From NCBI RefSeq assembly GCF_910591885.1, contig NW_025963551.1, positions 744,001 through 808,000 on the forward strand: a stretch of DNA of 64,000 bases, in the 5' to 3' direction. Positions 49,811-61,216 of this stretch are shown piece by piece; positions within the stretch are counted from its first letter, which is position 1, and each line of letters starts with the position of its first letter. Made by a program: the position numbers and the translations under genes. This DNA comes from Bombus terrestris. Lineage: Eukaryota; Arthropoda; Insecta; Hymenoptera; Apidae. The notes under the pieces are model-generated. The model did no database searches, was not told the origin of the DNA, and worked only from the letters and a program-made list of their open reading frames with translations.

Positions 49811-51498
49811 CACAACCGATCCGACACGTTCGCAAATTTCAAATTAGTCGCCTCCTTATCGGATAACGAACGCAAGAGGGATTGGTTTTAGGTTAGGCTA
49901 TAGTTATCGGGCGAGCACAGGGAGCGAGGGACGCGTAAGGGTGTGTCACAAACCAACGGTTTGTCACATAGGGTCATTGAAATATTCGCACCAGCCCCAG
50001 GAGCCGGAAGTCTTTATCGAATTGCCTACAGACAATAGTTTACAGTATATCAATATTTGTACATAAATAGTAATATTTTCACACAGTACAGTGCAACGTG
50101 AGGTCCGAAATCGCTGACAAATTGAGGTAATAACAGGAAATATATGCAAGGCAATATAAGGTATATGTATAGCTTGGAAATTGTAATCGTTGCTCGCTCG
50201 CTCCGCTCGCTCGTAAGAATCTAGCCCAACCTCACAACCGATCCGACACGTTCGCAAATTTCAAATTAGTCGCCTCCTTATCGGATAACGAACGCAAGAG
50301 GGATTGGTTTTAGGTTAGGCTATAGTTATCGGGCGAGCACAGGGACCGAGGGACGCGTAAGGGTGTGTCACAAACCAACGGTTTGTCACATAGGGTCATT
50401 GAAATATTCGCACCAGCCCCAGGAGCCGGAAGTCTTTATCGAATTGCCTACAGACAATAGTTTACAGTATATCAATATTTGTACATAAATAGTAATATTT
50501 TCACACAGTACAGTGCAACGTGAGGTCCGAAATCGCTGACAAATTGAGGTAATAACAGGAAATATATGCAAGGCAATATAAGGTATATGTATAGCTTGGA
50601 AATTGTAATCGTTGCTCGCTCGCTCCGCCCGCTCGTAAGAATCTAGCCCAACCTCACAACCGATCCGACACGTTCGCAAATTTCAAATTAGTCGCCTCCT
50701 TATCGGATAACGAACGCAAGAGGGATTGGTTTTAGGTTAGGCTATAGTTATCGGGCGAGCACAGGGAGCGAGGGACGCGTAAGGGTGTGTCACAAACCAA
50801 CGGTTTGTCACATAGGGTCATTGAAATATTCGCACCAGCCCCAGGAGCCGGAAGTCTTTATCGAATTGCCTACAGACAATAGTTTACAGTGTATCAATAT
50901 TTGTACATAAATAGTAATATTTTCACACAGTACAGTGCAACGTGAGGTCCGAAATCGCTGACAAATTGAGGTAATAACAGGAAATATATGCAAGGCAATA
51001 TAAGGTATATGTATAGCTTGGAAATTGTAATCGTTGCTCGCTCCCTCCGCTCGCTCGTAAGAATCTAGCCCAACCTCACAACCGATCCGACACGTTCGCA
51101 AATTTCAAATTAGTCGCCTCCTTATCGGATAACGAACGCAAGAGGGATTGGTTTTAGGTTAGGCTATAGTTATCGGGCGAGCACAGGAAGCGAGGGACGC
51201 GTAAGGGTGTGTCACAAACCAACGGTTTGTCACATAGGGTCATTGAAATATTCGCACCAGCCCCAGGAGCCGGAAGTCTTTATCGAATTGCCTACAGACA
51301 ATAGTTTACAGTGTATCAATATTTGTACATAAATAGTAATATTTTCACACAGTACAGTGCAACGTGAGGTCCGAAATCGCTGACAAATTGTGGTAATAAC
51401 AGGAAATATATGCAAGGCAATATAAGGTATATATATAGCTTGGAAATTGTAATCGTTGCTCGCTCGCTCCGCTCGCTCGTAAGAATCTAGCCCAACCT
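49811..51498. repeat. Homogeneous class B run (monomers 119-122)
   Basis: Four consecutive class B monomers start at 49811, 50233, 50655 and 51077. They differ only in GTATATC or GTGTATC and in isolated changes such as CAGGGACCGAGG, CGCTCCCTCC, CAGGAAGCGAGG, TTGTGGTAATAAC and TATATATAGC. The last substitutions cluster in the final monomer, just before the change to the right-hand domain. This is the simplest stretch of the array, with no visible HOR beyond the monomer. Confidence 0.82.
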
Positions 51499-54400
51499 CA
51501 CAACCGATCCGACACGATCGCAAATTTGAAGTTAGTCTCCTCCTTATCGGATAACGAAAGCAAGAGGGATTGGTTTTAGGTTAGGCTACAGTTATCGGGC
51601 GAGCACAGGGAGCGAGGGACGCGTAAGGGTGTGTCACAAACCAACGGTTTGTCACATGGGGTCATTGAAATATTCGCACCTGCCCGAGGAGTAGGAAGTC
51701 TTTATCGAGTTGCCTACTGACAAAAGTTTACAGTTTATCAATAGTTTTACATAAATAGTAATATTTCCACATACTACAGTTGCAACGTGAGGTCCGAAAT
51801 CGCTGACAAATTAAGGTAATAACAGGAAATATATGCACGGCACCATAAGGTATATGTATAGCTTGGAAATTGTAATCGTTGCTCGCTCGCTCTGCTCGCT
51901 CGTAAGAATCTAGTCCAACCTCACAACCGATCCGACACGTTCGCAAATTTGAAATTAGTCGCCTCCTTATCGGATAACGAACGCAAGAGGGATTGGTTTT
52001 AGGTTAGGCTATAGTTATCGGGCGAGCACAGGGAGCGAGGGACGCGTAAGGGTGTGTCACAAACCAACGGTTTGTCACATAGGGTCATTGAAATATTCGC
52101 ACCAGCCCGAGGAGTCGGAAGTCTTTATCGCGTTGCCTACCGACAAAAGTCTACAGTTTATCAATAGTTTTACATTAATAGTAATATTTCCACATAGTAC
52201 GGTGCAACGTAAGGTCCGAAATCGCTGACAAATTGAAGTAATAACAGGAAATATATGCAGGACAATATAAGGTATATGTATAGCTTGGAAATTGTAATCG
52301 TTACTCGCTCGCTCCGCTCGCTCGTAAGAATCTAGTCCAACCTCCCAACCGATCCGACACGTTCGCAAATTTGAAATTAGACCCCTCCTTATCGGATAAC
52401 GAACACAAGAGGGATAGGTTTTAGGTTAGGCTATAGTTATCGATCGAGCGCAGCGAGCGAGGGACGCATAAAGGTGTATCACAAATCATCGGTTTGGCAC
52501 ATAGGGACGTTGAAATATTCGCACCTGCCCGAGGAGTAGGAAGTCTTTATCGAGTTGCCTACTGACAAAAGTTTACAGTTTATCAATAGTTTTACATAAA
52601 TAGTAATATTTCCACATAGTACAGTTGCAACGTGAGGTCCGAAATCGCTGACAAATAAAGGTAATATATACAGGAAATATATGCTCGGCACCATAAGGTA
52701 TATGTATAGCTTGGAAATTGTAATCGTTGCTCGCCCGCTCCGCTCGCTCGTAAGAATCTAGTCCAACCTCACAACCGATTCGACACGTTCGCAAATTTGA
52801 AATTAGTCGCCTCCTTATCGGATAACGAACGCAAGAGGGATTGGTTTTAGGTTAGGCTATAGTGATCGGGCGAGCACAGGGAGCGAGGGACGCGTAAGGG
52901 TGTGTCACAAACCAACGGTTTGTCACATAGCGTCATTGAAATATTCGCACCAGCCCGAGGAGTCGGAAGTCTTTATCGCGTTGCCTACCGACAAAAGTTT
53001 ACAGTTTATCAATAGTTTTACATAAATAGTAATATTTCCACATAGTACGGTGCAACGTAAGGTCCGAAATCGCTGACAAATTGAGGTAATAACAGGAAAT
53101 ATATGCAGGACAATATGAGGTATATGTATAGCTTGGAAATTGTAATCGTTGCTCGCTCGCTCCGCTCGCTCGTAAGAATCTAGTCCAACCTCACAACCGA
53201 TCCGACACGTTCGCAAATTTGAAGTTAGTCCCCTCCTTACCGGATAACGAAAGCAAGAGGGATTGGTTTTAGGTTAGGCTATAGTTATCGGGCGAGCACA
53301 GGGAGCGAGGGACGCGTAAGGGTGTGTCACAAACCAACGGTTTGTCACATAGGGTCATTGAAATATTCGCACCAGCCCGAGGAGTCGGAAGTCTTTATCG
53401 CGTTGCCTACCGACAAAAGTTTACAGTTTATCAATAGTTTTACATAAATAGTAATATTTCCACATAGTACGGTGCAACGTAAGGTCCGAAATCGCTGAGA
53501 AATTGAGGTAATAACAGGAAATATATGCAGGACAATATGAGGTATATGTATAGCTTGGAAATTGTAATCGTTGCTCGCTCGCTCCGCTCGCTCGTAAGAA
53601 TCTAGTCCAACCTCACAACCGATCCGACACGTTCGCAAATTTGAAGTTAGTCCCCTCCTTATCGGATAACGAAAGCAAGAGGGATTGGTATTAGGTTAGG
53701 CTATAGTTATCGGGCGAGCACAGGGAGCGAGGGACGCGTAAGGGTGTGTCACAAACCAACGGTTTGTCACATAGGGTCTTTGAAATATTCGCACCAGCCC
53801 CAGGAGCCGGAAGTCTTTATCGAATTGCGTACTGACAAAAGTTTACAGTATATCAATATTTGTACATAAATAGTAATATTTTCGCACAGTACAATGCAAC
53901 GTGAGGTCCGAAATCGCTGACAAATTGAGGTAATAATAGGAAATATATGCAGGACAATATAAGATATATGTATAGCTTGGAAATTGTAATCGTTGATCCC
54001 TCGCTCCCCCCTCTCGTAATAATCTAGTGCAACCTCACAACCGATCCGACACGTTGGCAAATTTGAAATTAGTCGCCTCCGTATCGGATAACGAACACAA
54101 GAGGGATTGGTTTTAGGTTAGGCTATAGTTATCGGGCGAGCACAGGGAGCGAGGGACGCATAAAGGTGTGTCACAAATCATCGGTTTGGCACATAGGGAC
54201 AGTGAAATATTCGCACCTGCCCGAGGAGTAGGAAGTCTTTATCGAGTTGCCTACTGACAATAGTTTACAGTTTATCAATAGTTTTACATAAATAGTAATA
54301 TTTCCACATAGTACAGTTGCAACGTGAAGTCCGAAATCGCTGATAAATAAAGGTAATAACAGGACATATATGCTCGGCACCATAAGGTATATGTATAGCT

Positions 54401-55303
54401 TGGAAATTGTAATCGTTGCTCGCTCGCTCCGCTCGCTCGTAAGAATCTAGTCCAACCTCACAACCGATCCGACACGTTCGCAAATTTGAAATTAGTCGCC
54501 TCCTTATCGGATAACGAACGCAAGAGGGATTGGTTTTAGGTTAGGCTATAGTTATCGGGCGAGCACAGGGAGCGAGGGACGCGTAAGGGTGTGTCACAAA
54601 CCAACGGTTTGTCACATAGGGTCATTGAAATATTCGCAGCAGCCCGAGGAGTCGGAAGTCTTTATCGCGTTGCCTACCGACAAAAGTTTACAATTTATCA
54701 ATTGTTTTACATTAGTCGTAATATTTCCACATAGTACGGTGCAACGTAAGGTCCGAAATCGCTGACAAATTGAGGTAATAACAGGAAATATATGCAGGAC
54801 AATGTAAGGTATATGTATAGCTTGGAAATTGTAATCGTAGCTCGCTCGCTCCGCTCGCTCGTAAGAATCTTGTCCAACCTCCCAACCGATCCGACACGTT
54901 CGCAAATTTGAAATTAGTCCCCTCCTAATCGGATAACGAACACAAGAGGGATAGGTTTTAGGTTAGGCTATAGTTATCGATCGAGCGCAGCGAGCGAGGG
55001 ACGCATAAAGGTGTGTCACAAATCATCGGTTTGGCACATAGGGACATTGAAATATTCGCACCTGCCCGAGGAGTAGGAAGTCTTTATCGAGTTGCCTACT
55101 GACAAAAGTTTACAGTTTATAAATAGTTTTACATAAATAGTAATATTTCCACATAGTACAGTTGCAACGTGAGGTCCGAAATCGCTGACAAATTAAGGTA
55201 ATAACAGGAAATATATGCACGGCACCATAAGGTATATGTATAGCTTGGAAATTGTTATCGTTGCTCGATCGCTCCGTTCGCTCGTAAGAATCTAGTCCAA
55301 CCT
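51499..55303. repeat. Transition into the right-hand domain (monomers 123-131)
   Basis: From 51499 the class A/B alternation is replaced by monomers with GCGTTGCCTACCGAC, GTACGGTGCAACGTAAGG and GCAGGACAATATGAGG (52770, 53192, with relatives at 51922 and 54459). These mix with monomers carrying the inserted T and CACCTGCCCGAGGAGTAGG (51499, 52344, 54036, 54881). The copy at 53614 has the TACAATGCAAC right half, with unusual decay (GATCCCTCGCTCCCCCC, ACGTTGGCAAAT). Substitution load is visibly higher than to the left, for example CATTAGTCGTAAT and ATCGTAGCTCG in 54459. Confidence 0.8.
52344..52769. repeat. Length-outlier monomer, 426 bp
   Basis: This is the longest monomer in the window. It has the common inserted T (GTTGCAAC) and in addition GGTAATATATACAGG, where other copies have GGTAATAACAGG, a 3-base gain in an AT dinucleotide run that looks like replication slippage. 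It also has private GTGTATCACAAATC, GGGACGTTG and TCGCCCGCTCCG, and the next monomer begins ACCGATTCG. No neighbour shares the 3-base gain, so it has not been spread by the array. Confidence 0.85.
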
Positions 55304-56569
55304 CACAACCGATCCGACACGTTCGCAAATTTGAAATTAGTCGCCTCCTTATCGGATAACGAACTGAAGAGGGATTGGTCTTAGGTTAGGCTATAGTTAT
55401 CGGGCGAGCACAGGGAGCGAGGGACGCGTAAGGGTGTGTCACAAACCAACGGTTTGTCACATAGGGTCATTGAAATATTCGCACCAGCCCCAGGAGCCGG
55501 AAGTTTTTATCGAATTGCCTACAGACAAAAGTTTACAGTATATCAATATTTGTACATAAATAGTAATATTTTCACACAGTACAGTGCAACGTGAGGTCCG
55601 AAATCGCTGACAAATTGAGGTAATAACAGGAAATATATGCAAGGCAATATAAGGTATATGTATAGCTTGGAAATTGAAATCGTTGCTCGCTCGCTCCGCT
55701 GGCTCGTAAGAATCTAGTCCAACCTCCCAACCGATCCGACACGTTCGCAAATTTGAAATTAGTCCCTTCCTTATCGAATGGCGAACGGAGTAGATATTGG
55801 TTTTAGGTTAGGCTGTAGTTTTCAAGCGAGCGCAGCAAGCGAGGGATGCATAAAGGTGTGTCACAAACCAACGGTTTGGCACTTAGGGACATTGAAATAT
55901 TCGCACCAGCCCGAGGAGTCGGAAGTCTTTATCGCGTTGCCTACCGACAAAAGTTTACAGTTTATCAATAGTTTTACATAAATAGTAATATTTCCACATA
56001 GTACGGTGCAACGTAAGGTCCGAAATCGCTGACAAATTGAGGTAATAACAGGAAATATATGCAAGGCAATATAAGGTATATGTATAGCTTGGAAATTGTA
56101 ATCGTTGCTCGCTCGCTCCGCTCGCTCGTAAGAATCTAGTCCAACCTCACAACCGATCCGACACGTTCGCAAATTTGAAATTAGTCGCCTCCTTATCGGA
56201 TAACGAACGCAAGAGGGATTGGTTTTAGGTTAGGCTATAGTTATCGGGCGAGCACAGGGAGCGAGGGACGCGTAAGGGTGTGTCACAAACCAACGGTTTG
56301 TCACATAGGGTCATTGAAATATTCGCACCAGCCCGAGGAGTCGGAAGTCTTTATCGCGTTGCCTACCGACAAAAGTTTACAGTTTATCAATAGTTTTACA
56401 TAAATAGTAATATTTCCACATAGTACGGTGCAACGTAAGGTCCGAAATCGCTGACAAATTGAGGTAATAACAGGAAATATATGCAGGACAATATGAGGTA
56501 TATGTATAGCTTGGAAATTGTAATCGTTGCTCGCTCGCTCCGCTCGCTCGTAAGAATCTAGTCCAACCT

Positions 56570-56992
56570 CCCAACCGATCCGACACGTTCGCAAATTTGA
56601 AATTAGTCCCCTCCTAATCGGATAACGAACACAAGAGGGATAGGTTTTAGGTTAGGCTATAGTTATCGATCGAGCGCAGCGAGCGAGGGACGCATAAAGG
56701 TGTGTCACAAATCATCGGTTTGGCACATAGGGACATTGAAATATTCGCACCTGCCCGAGGAGTAGGAAGTCTTTATCGAGTTGCCTACTGACAAAAGTTT
56801 ACAGTTTATAAATAGTTTTACATAAATAGTAATATTTCCACATAGTACAGTTGCAACGTGAGGTCCGAAATCGCTGACAAATAAAGGTAATAACAGGAAA
56901 TATATGCTCGGCACCATAAGGTATATGTATAGCTTGGAAATTGTAATCGTTGCTCGCTCGCTCCGCTCGCTCGTAAGAATCTAGTCCAACCT
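56570..56992. repeat. Class E reference monomer with GTTGCAAC insertion
   Basis: Class E has CCCCTCCTAATCGG, GAACACAAGAGGGATAGG, ATCGATCGAGCGCAGCGAGC, TCATCGGTTTGGCACATAGG and CACCTGCCCGAGGAGTAGG. In the right half come TTATAAATAG, ATAGTACAGTTGCAAC, ACAAATAAAGG and GCTCGGCACC. The extra T in GTTGCAAC makes it 423 bp. E-like copies are almost confined to the right-hand domain, with two more at 41366 and 45589 inside the 4223-bp HOR. Confidence 0.82.
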
Positions 56993-57414
56993 CACAACCG
57001 ATCCGACACGTTCGCAAATTTGAAATTAGTCGCCTCCTTATCGGATAACGAACGCAAGAGGGATTGGTTTTAGGTTAGGCTATAGTTATCGGGCGAGCAC
57101 AGGGAGCGAGGGACGCGTAAGGGTGTGTCACAAACCAACGGTTTGTCACATAGGGTCATTGAAATATTCGCACCAGCCCGAGGAGTCGGAAGTCTTTATC
57201 GCGTTGCCTACCGACAAAAGTTTACAGTTTATCAATAGTTTTACATAAATAGTAATATTTCCACATAGTACGGTGCAACGTAAGGTCCGAAATCGCTGAC
57301 AAATTGAGGTAATAACAGGAAATATATGCAGGACAATATGAGGTATATGTATAGCTTGGAAATTGTAATCGTTGCTCGCTCGCTCCGCTCGCTCGTAAGA
57401 ATCTAGTCCAACCT

Positions 57415-57836
57415 CCCAACCGATCCGACACGTTCGCAAATTTGAAATTAGTCCCCTCCTAATCGGATAACGAACACAAGAGGGATAGGTTTTAGGTTAG
57501 GCTATAGTTATCGGGCGAGCACAGGGAGCGAGGGACGCGTAAGGGTGTGTCACAAACCAACGGTTTGTCACATAGGGTCATTGAAATATTCGCACCAGCC
57601 CCAGGAGCCGGAAGTCTTTATCGAATTGCCTACAGACAAAAGTTTACAGTATATCAATATTTGTACATAAATAGTAATATTTTCACACAGTACAGTGCAA
57701 CGTGAGGTCCGAAATCGCTGACAAATTGAGGTAATAACAGGAAATATATGCAAGGCAATATAAGGTATATGTATAGCTTGGAAATTGTAATCGTTGCTCG
57801 CTCGCTCCGCTCGCTCGTAAGAATCTAGTCCAACCT
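57415..57836. repeat. E-to-B chimeric monomer
   Basis: The left end is class E (CCCCTCCTAATCGG, AGGGATAGG). After the shared GGTTTTAGGTTAGGCTATAG it has B markers (GCGAGCACAGGGAGC, ACGCGTAAGGG), and the right half is the CCCCAGGAGCCGG kind. It interrupts the 845-bp dimer pattern and is followed by a class C monomer at 57837. Confidence 0.82.
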
Positions 57837-59103
57837 CCCAACCGATCCGACACGTTCGCAAATTTGAAATTAGTCCCCTCCTTATCGAATGGCGAACGGA
57901 GTAGATATTGGTTTTAGGTTAGGCTGTAGTTTTCAAGCGAGCGCAGCAAGCGAGGGACGCATAAAGGTGTGTCACAAACCAACGGTTTGGCACTTAGGGA
58001 CATTGAAATATTCGCACCAGCCCGAGGAGTCGGAAGTCTTTATCGCGTTGCCTACTGACAAAAGTTTACAGTTTATCAATAGTTTTACATAAATAGTAAT
58101 ATTTCCACATAGTACAGTGCAACGTGAGGTCCGAAATCGCTGACAAAATGAGGTAGTAATACGAAGTATATGCAAGGCAATATAAGGTATATGTATAGCT
58201 TGGAAATTGTAATCGTTGCTCGCTCGCTCCGCTCGCTCGTAAGAATCTAGTCCAACCTCACAACCGATCCGACACGTTCGCAAATTTGAAATTAATCGCC
58301 TCCATATCGGATAACGAACACAAGAGGGATTGGTTTTAGGTTAGGCTATAGTTATCGGGCGAGCACAGGGAGCGAGGGACGCATAAAGGTGTGTCACAAA
58401 TCATCGGTTTGGCACATAGGGACAGTGAAATATTCGCACCTGCCCGAGGAGTAGGAAGTCTTTATCGAGTTGCCTACTGACAATAGTTTACAGTTTATCA
58501 ATAGTTTTACATAAATAGTAATATTTCCACATAGTACAGTTGCAACGTGAGGTCCGAAATCGCTGACAAATAAAGGTAATAACAGGAAATATATGCTCGG
58601 CACCATAAGGTATATGTATAGCTTGGAAATTGTAATCGTTGCTCGCTCGCTCCGCTCGCTCGTAAGAATCTAGTCCAACCTCACAACCGATCCGACACGT
58701 TCGCAAATTTGAAATTAGTCGCCTCCTTATCGGATAACGAACGCAAGAGGGATTGGTTTTAGGTTAGGCTATAGTTATCGGGCGAGCACAGGGAGCGAGG
58801 GACGCGTAAGGGTGTGTCACAAACCAACGGTTTGTCACATAGGGTCATTGAAATATTCGCACCAGCCCGAGGAGTCGGAAGTCTTTATCGCGTTGCCTAC
58901 CGACAAAAGTTTACAGTTTATCAATAGTTTTACATAAATAGTAATATTTCCACATAGTACGGTGCAACGTAAGGTCCGAAATCGCTGACAAATTGAGGTA
59001 ATAACAGGAAATATATGCAGGACAATATGAGGTATATGTATAGCTTGGAAATTGTAATCGTTGCTCGCTCGCTCCGCTCGCTCGTAAGAATCTAGTCCAA
59101 CCT

Positions 59104-59526
59104 CCCAACCGATCCGACACGTTCGCAAATTTGAAATTAGTCCCCTCCTAATCGGATAACGAACACAAGAGGGATAGGTTTTAGGTTAGGCTGTAGTTTT
59201 CAAGCGAGCGCAGCAAGCGAGGGACGCATAAAGGTGTGTCACAAACCAACGGTTTGGCACTTAGGGACATTGAAATATTCGCACCAGCCCGAGGAGTCGG
59301 AAGTCTTTATCGCGTTGCCTACTGACAAAAGTTTACAGTTTATCAATAGTTTTACATAAATAGTAACATTTCTACATAGTACAGTTGCAACGTCAGGTCC
59401 GAAATCGCTGACAAATAAAGGTAATAACAGGAAATATATGCTCGGCACCATAAGGTATATGTATAGCTTGGAAATTGTAATCGTTGCTCGCTCGCTCCGC
59501 TCGCTCGTAAGAATCTAGTCCAACCT
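59104..59526. repeat. E-to-C chimeric monomer
   Basis: The left end is class E (CCCCTCCTAATCGG, AGGGATAGG). From GGCTGTAGTTTTCAAGCG onward it follows the class C pattern (GCGCAGCAAGCG, TTTGGCACTTAGGG, CCCGAGGAGTCGG). Further right it changes again to CATTTCTACATAGTACAG with the inserted T, ACAAATAAAGG and GCTCGGCACC. It therefore looks like a mosaic of at least three monomer kinds. Confidence 0.82.
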
Positions 59527-61216
59527 CACAACCGATCCGACACGTTCGCAAATTTGAAATTAGTCGCCTCCTTATCGGATAACGAACGCAAGAGGGATTG
59601 GTTTTAGGTTAGGCTATAGTTATCGGGCGAGCACAGGGAGCGAGGGACGCGTAAGGGTGTGTCACAAACCAACGGTTTGTCACATAGGGTCATTGAAATA
59701 TTCGCACCAGCCCGAGGAGTCGGAAGTCTTTATCGCGTTGCCTACCGACAAAAGTTTACAGTTTATCAATAGTTTTACATAAATAGTAATATTTCCACAT
59801 AGTACGGTGCAACGTAAGGTCCGAAATCGCTGACAAATTGAGGTAATAACAGGAAATATATGCAGGACAATATGAGGTATATGTATAGCTTGGAAATTGT
59901 AATCGTTGCTCGCTCGCTCCGCTCGCTCGTAAGAATCTAGTCCAACCTCCCAACCGATCCGACACGTTCGCAAATTTGAAATTAGTCCCCTCCTAATCGG
60001 ATAACGAACACAAGAGGGATAGGTTTTAGGTTAGGCTATAGTTATCGATCGAGCGCAGCGAGCGAGAGACGCATAAAGGTGTGTCACAAATCATCGGTTT
60101 GGAACATAGGGACATTGAAATATTCGCACCTGCCCGAGGAGTAGGAAGTCTTTATCGAGTTGCCTACTGACAAAAGTTTACAGTTTATAAATAGTTTTAC
60201 ATAAATAGTAATATTTCCACATAGTACAGTTGCAACGTGAGGTCCGAAATCGCTGACAAATAAAGGTAATAACAGGAAATATATGCTCGGCACCATAAGG
60301 TGTATGTATAGCTTGGAAATTGTAATCGTTGCTCGCTCGCTCCGCTCGCTCGTAAGAATCTAGTCCAACCTCACAACCGATCCGACACGTTCGCAAATTT
60401 GAAATTAGTCGCCTCCATATCGGATAACGAACGCAAGAGGGATTGGTTTTAGGTTAGGCTATAGTTATCGGGCGAGCACAGGGAGCGAGGGACGCGTAAG
60501 GGTGTGTCACAAACCAACGGTTTGTCACATAGGGTCATTGAAATATTCGCACCAGCCCGAGGAGTCGGAAGTCTTTATCGCGTTGCCTACCGACAAAAGT
60601 TTACAGTTTATCAATAGTTTTACATTAATAGTAATATTTCCACATAGTACGGTGCAACGTAAGGTCCGAAATCGCTGACAAATTGAGGTAATAACAGGAA
60701 ATATATGCAGGACAATGTAAGGTATATGTATAGCTTGGAAATTGTAATCGTTGCTCGCTCGCTCCGCTCGCTCGTAAGAATCTAGTCCAACCTCCCAACG
60801 GATCCGACACGTTCGCAAATTTGAAATTAGTCCCCTCCTAATCGGATAACGAACACAAGAGGGATAGGTTTTAGGTTAGGCTATAGTTATCGATCGAGCG
60901 CAGCGAGCGAGGGACGCATAAAGGTGTGTCACAAATCATCGGTTTGGCACATAGGGACATTGAAATATTCGCACCTGCCCGAGGAGTAGGAAGTCTTTAT
61001 CGAGTTGCCTACTGACAAAAGTTTACAGTTTATAAATAGTTTTACATAAATAGTAATATTTCCACATAGTACAGTTGCAACGTGAGGTCCGAAATCGCTG
61101 ACAAATTAAGGTAATAACAGGAAATATATGCACGGCACCATAAGGTATGTGTATAGCTTGGAAATTGTTATCGTTGCTCGATCGCTCCGCTCGCTCGTAA
61201 GAATCTAGTCCAACCT

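Larger units (their letters stand above)
55304..61216. repeat. Right-hand domain, largely dimeric 845-bp HOR (monomers 132-145)
   Basis: Two monomer kinds alternate for most of the stretch. One (56148, 56993, 58682, 59527, 59949 by right half) has CTACCGACAAAAG with GTACGGTGCAACGTAAGG. The other (56570, 58259, 59104, 60372 by right half) has CACCTGCCCGAGGAGTAGG and the inserted T. A pair is 422 + 423 = 845 bp, and near-identical segments recur at about that spacing, for example 56301, 57146 and, further right, 58835, 59680 and 60525. Interruptions occur at 55304-56147 and 57415-58258, where a CCCCAGGAGCCGG monomer precedes a class C monomer. Confidence 0.75.
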
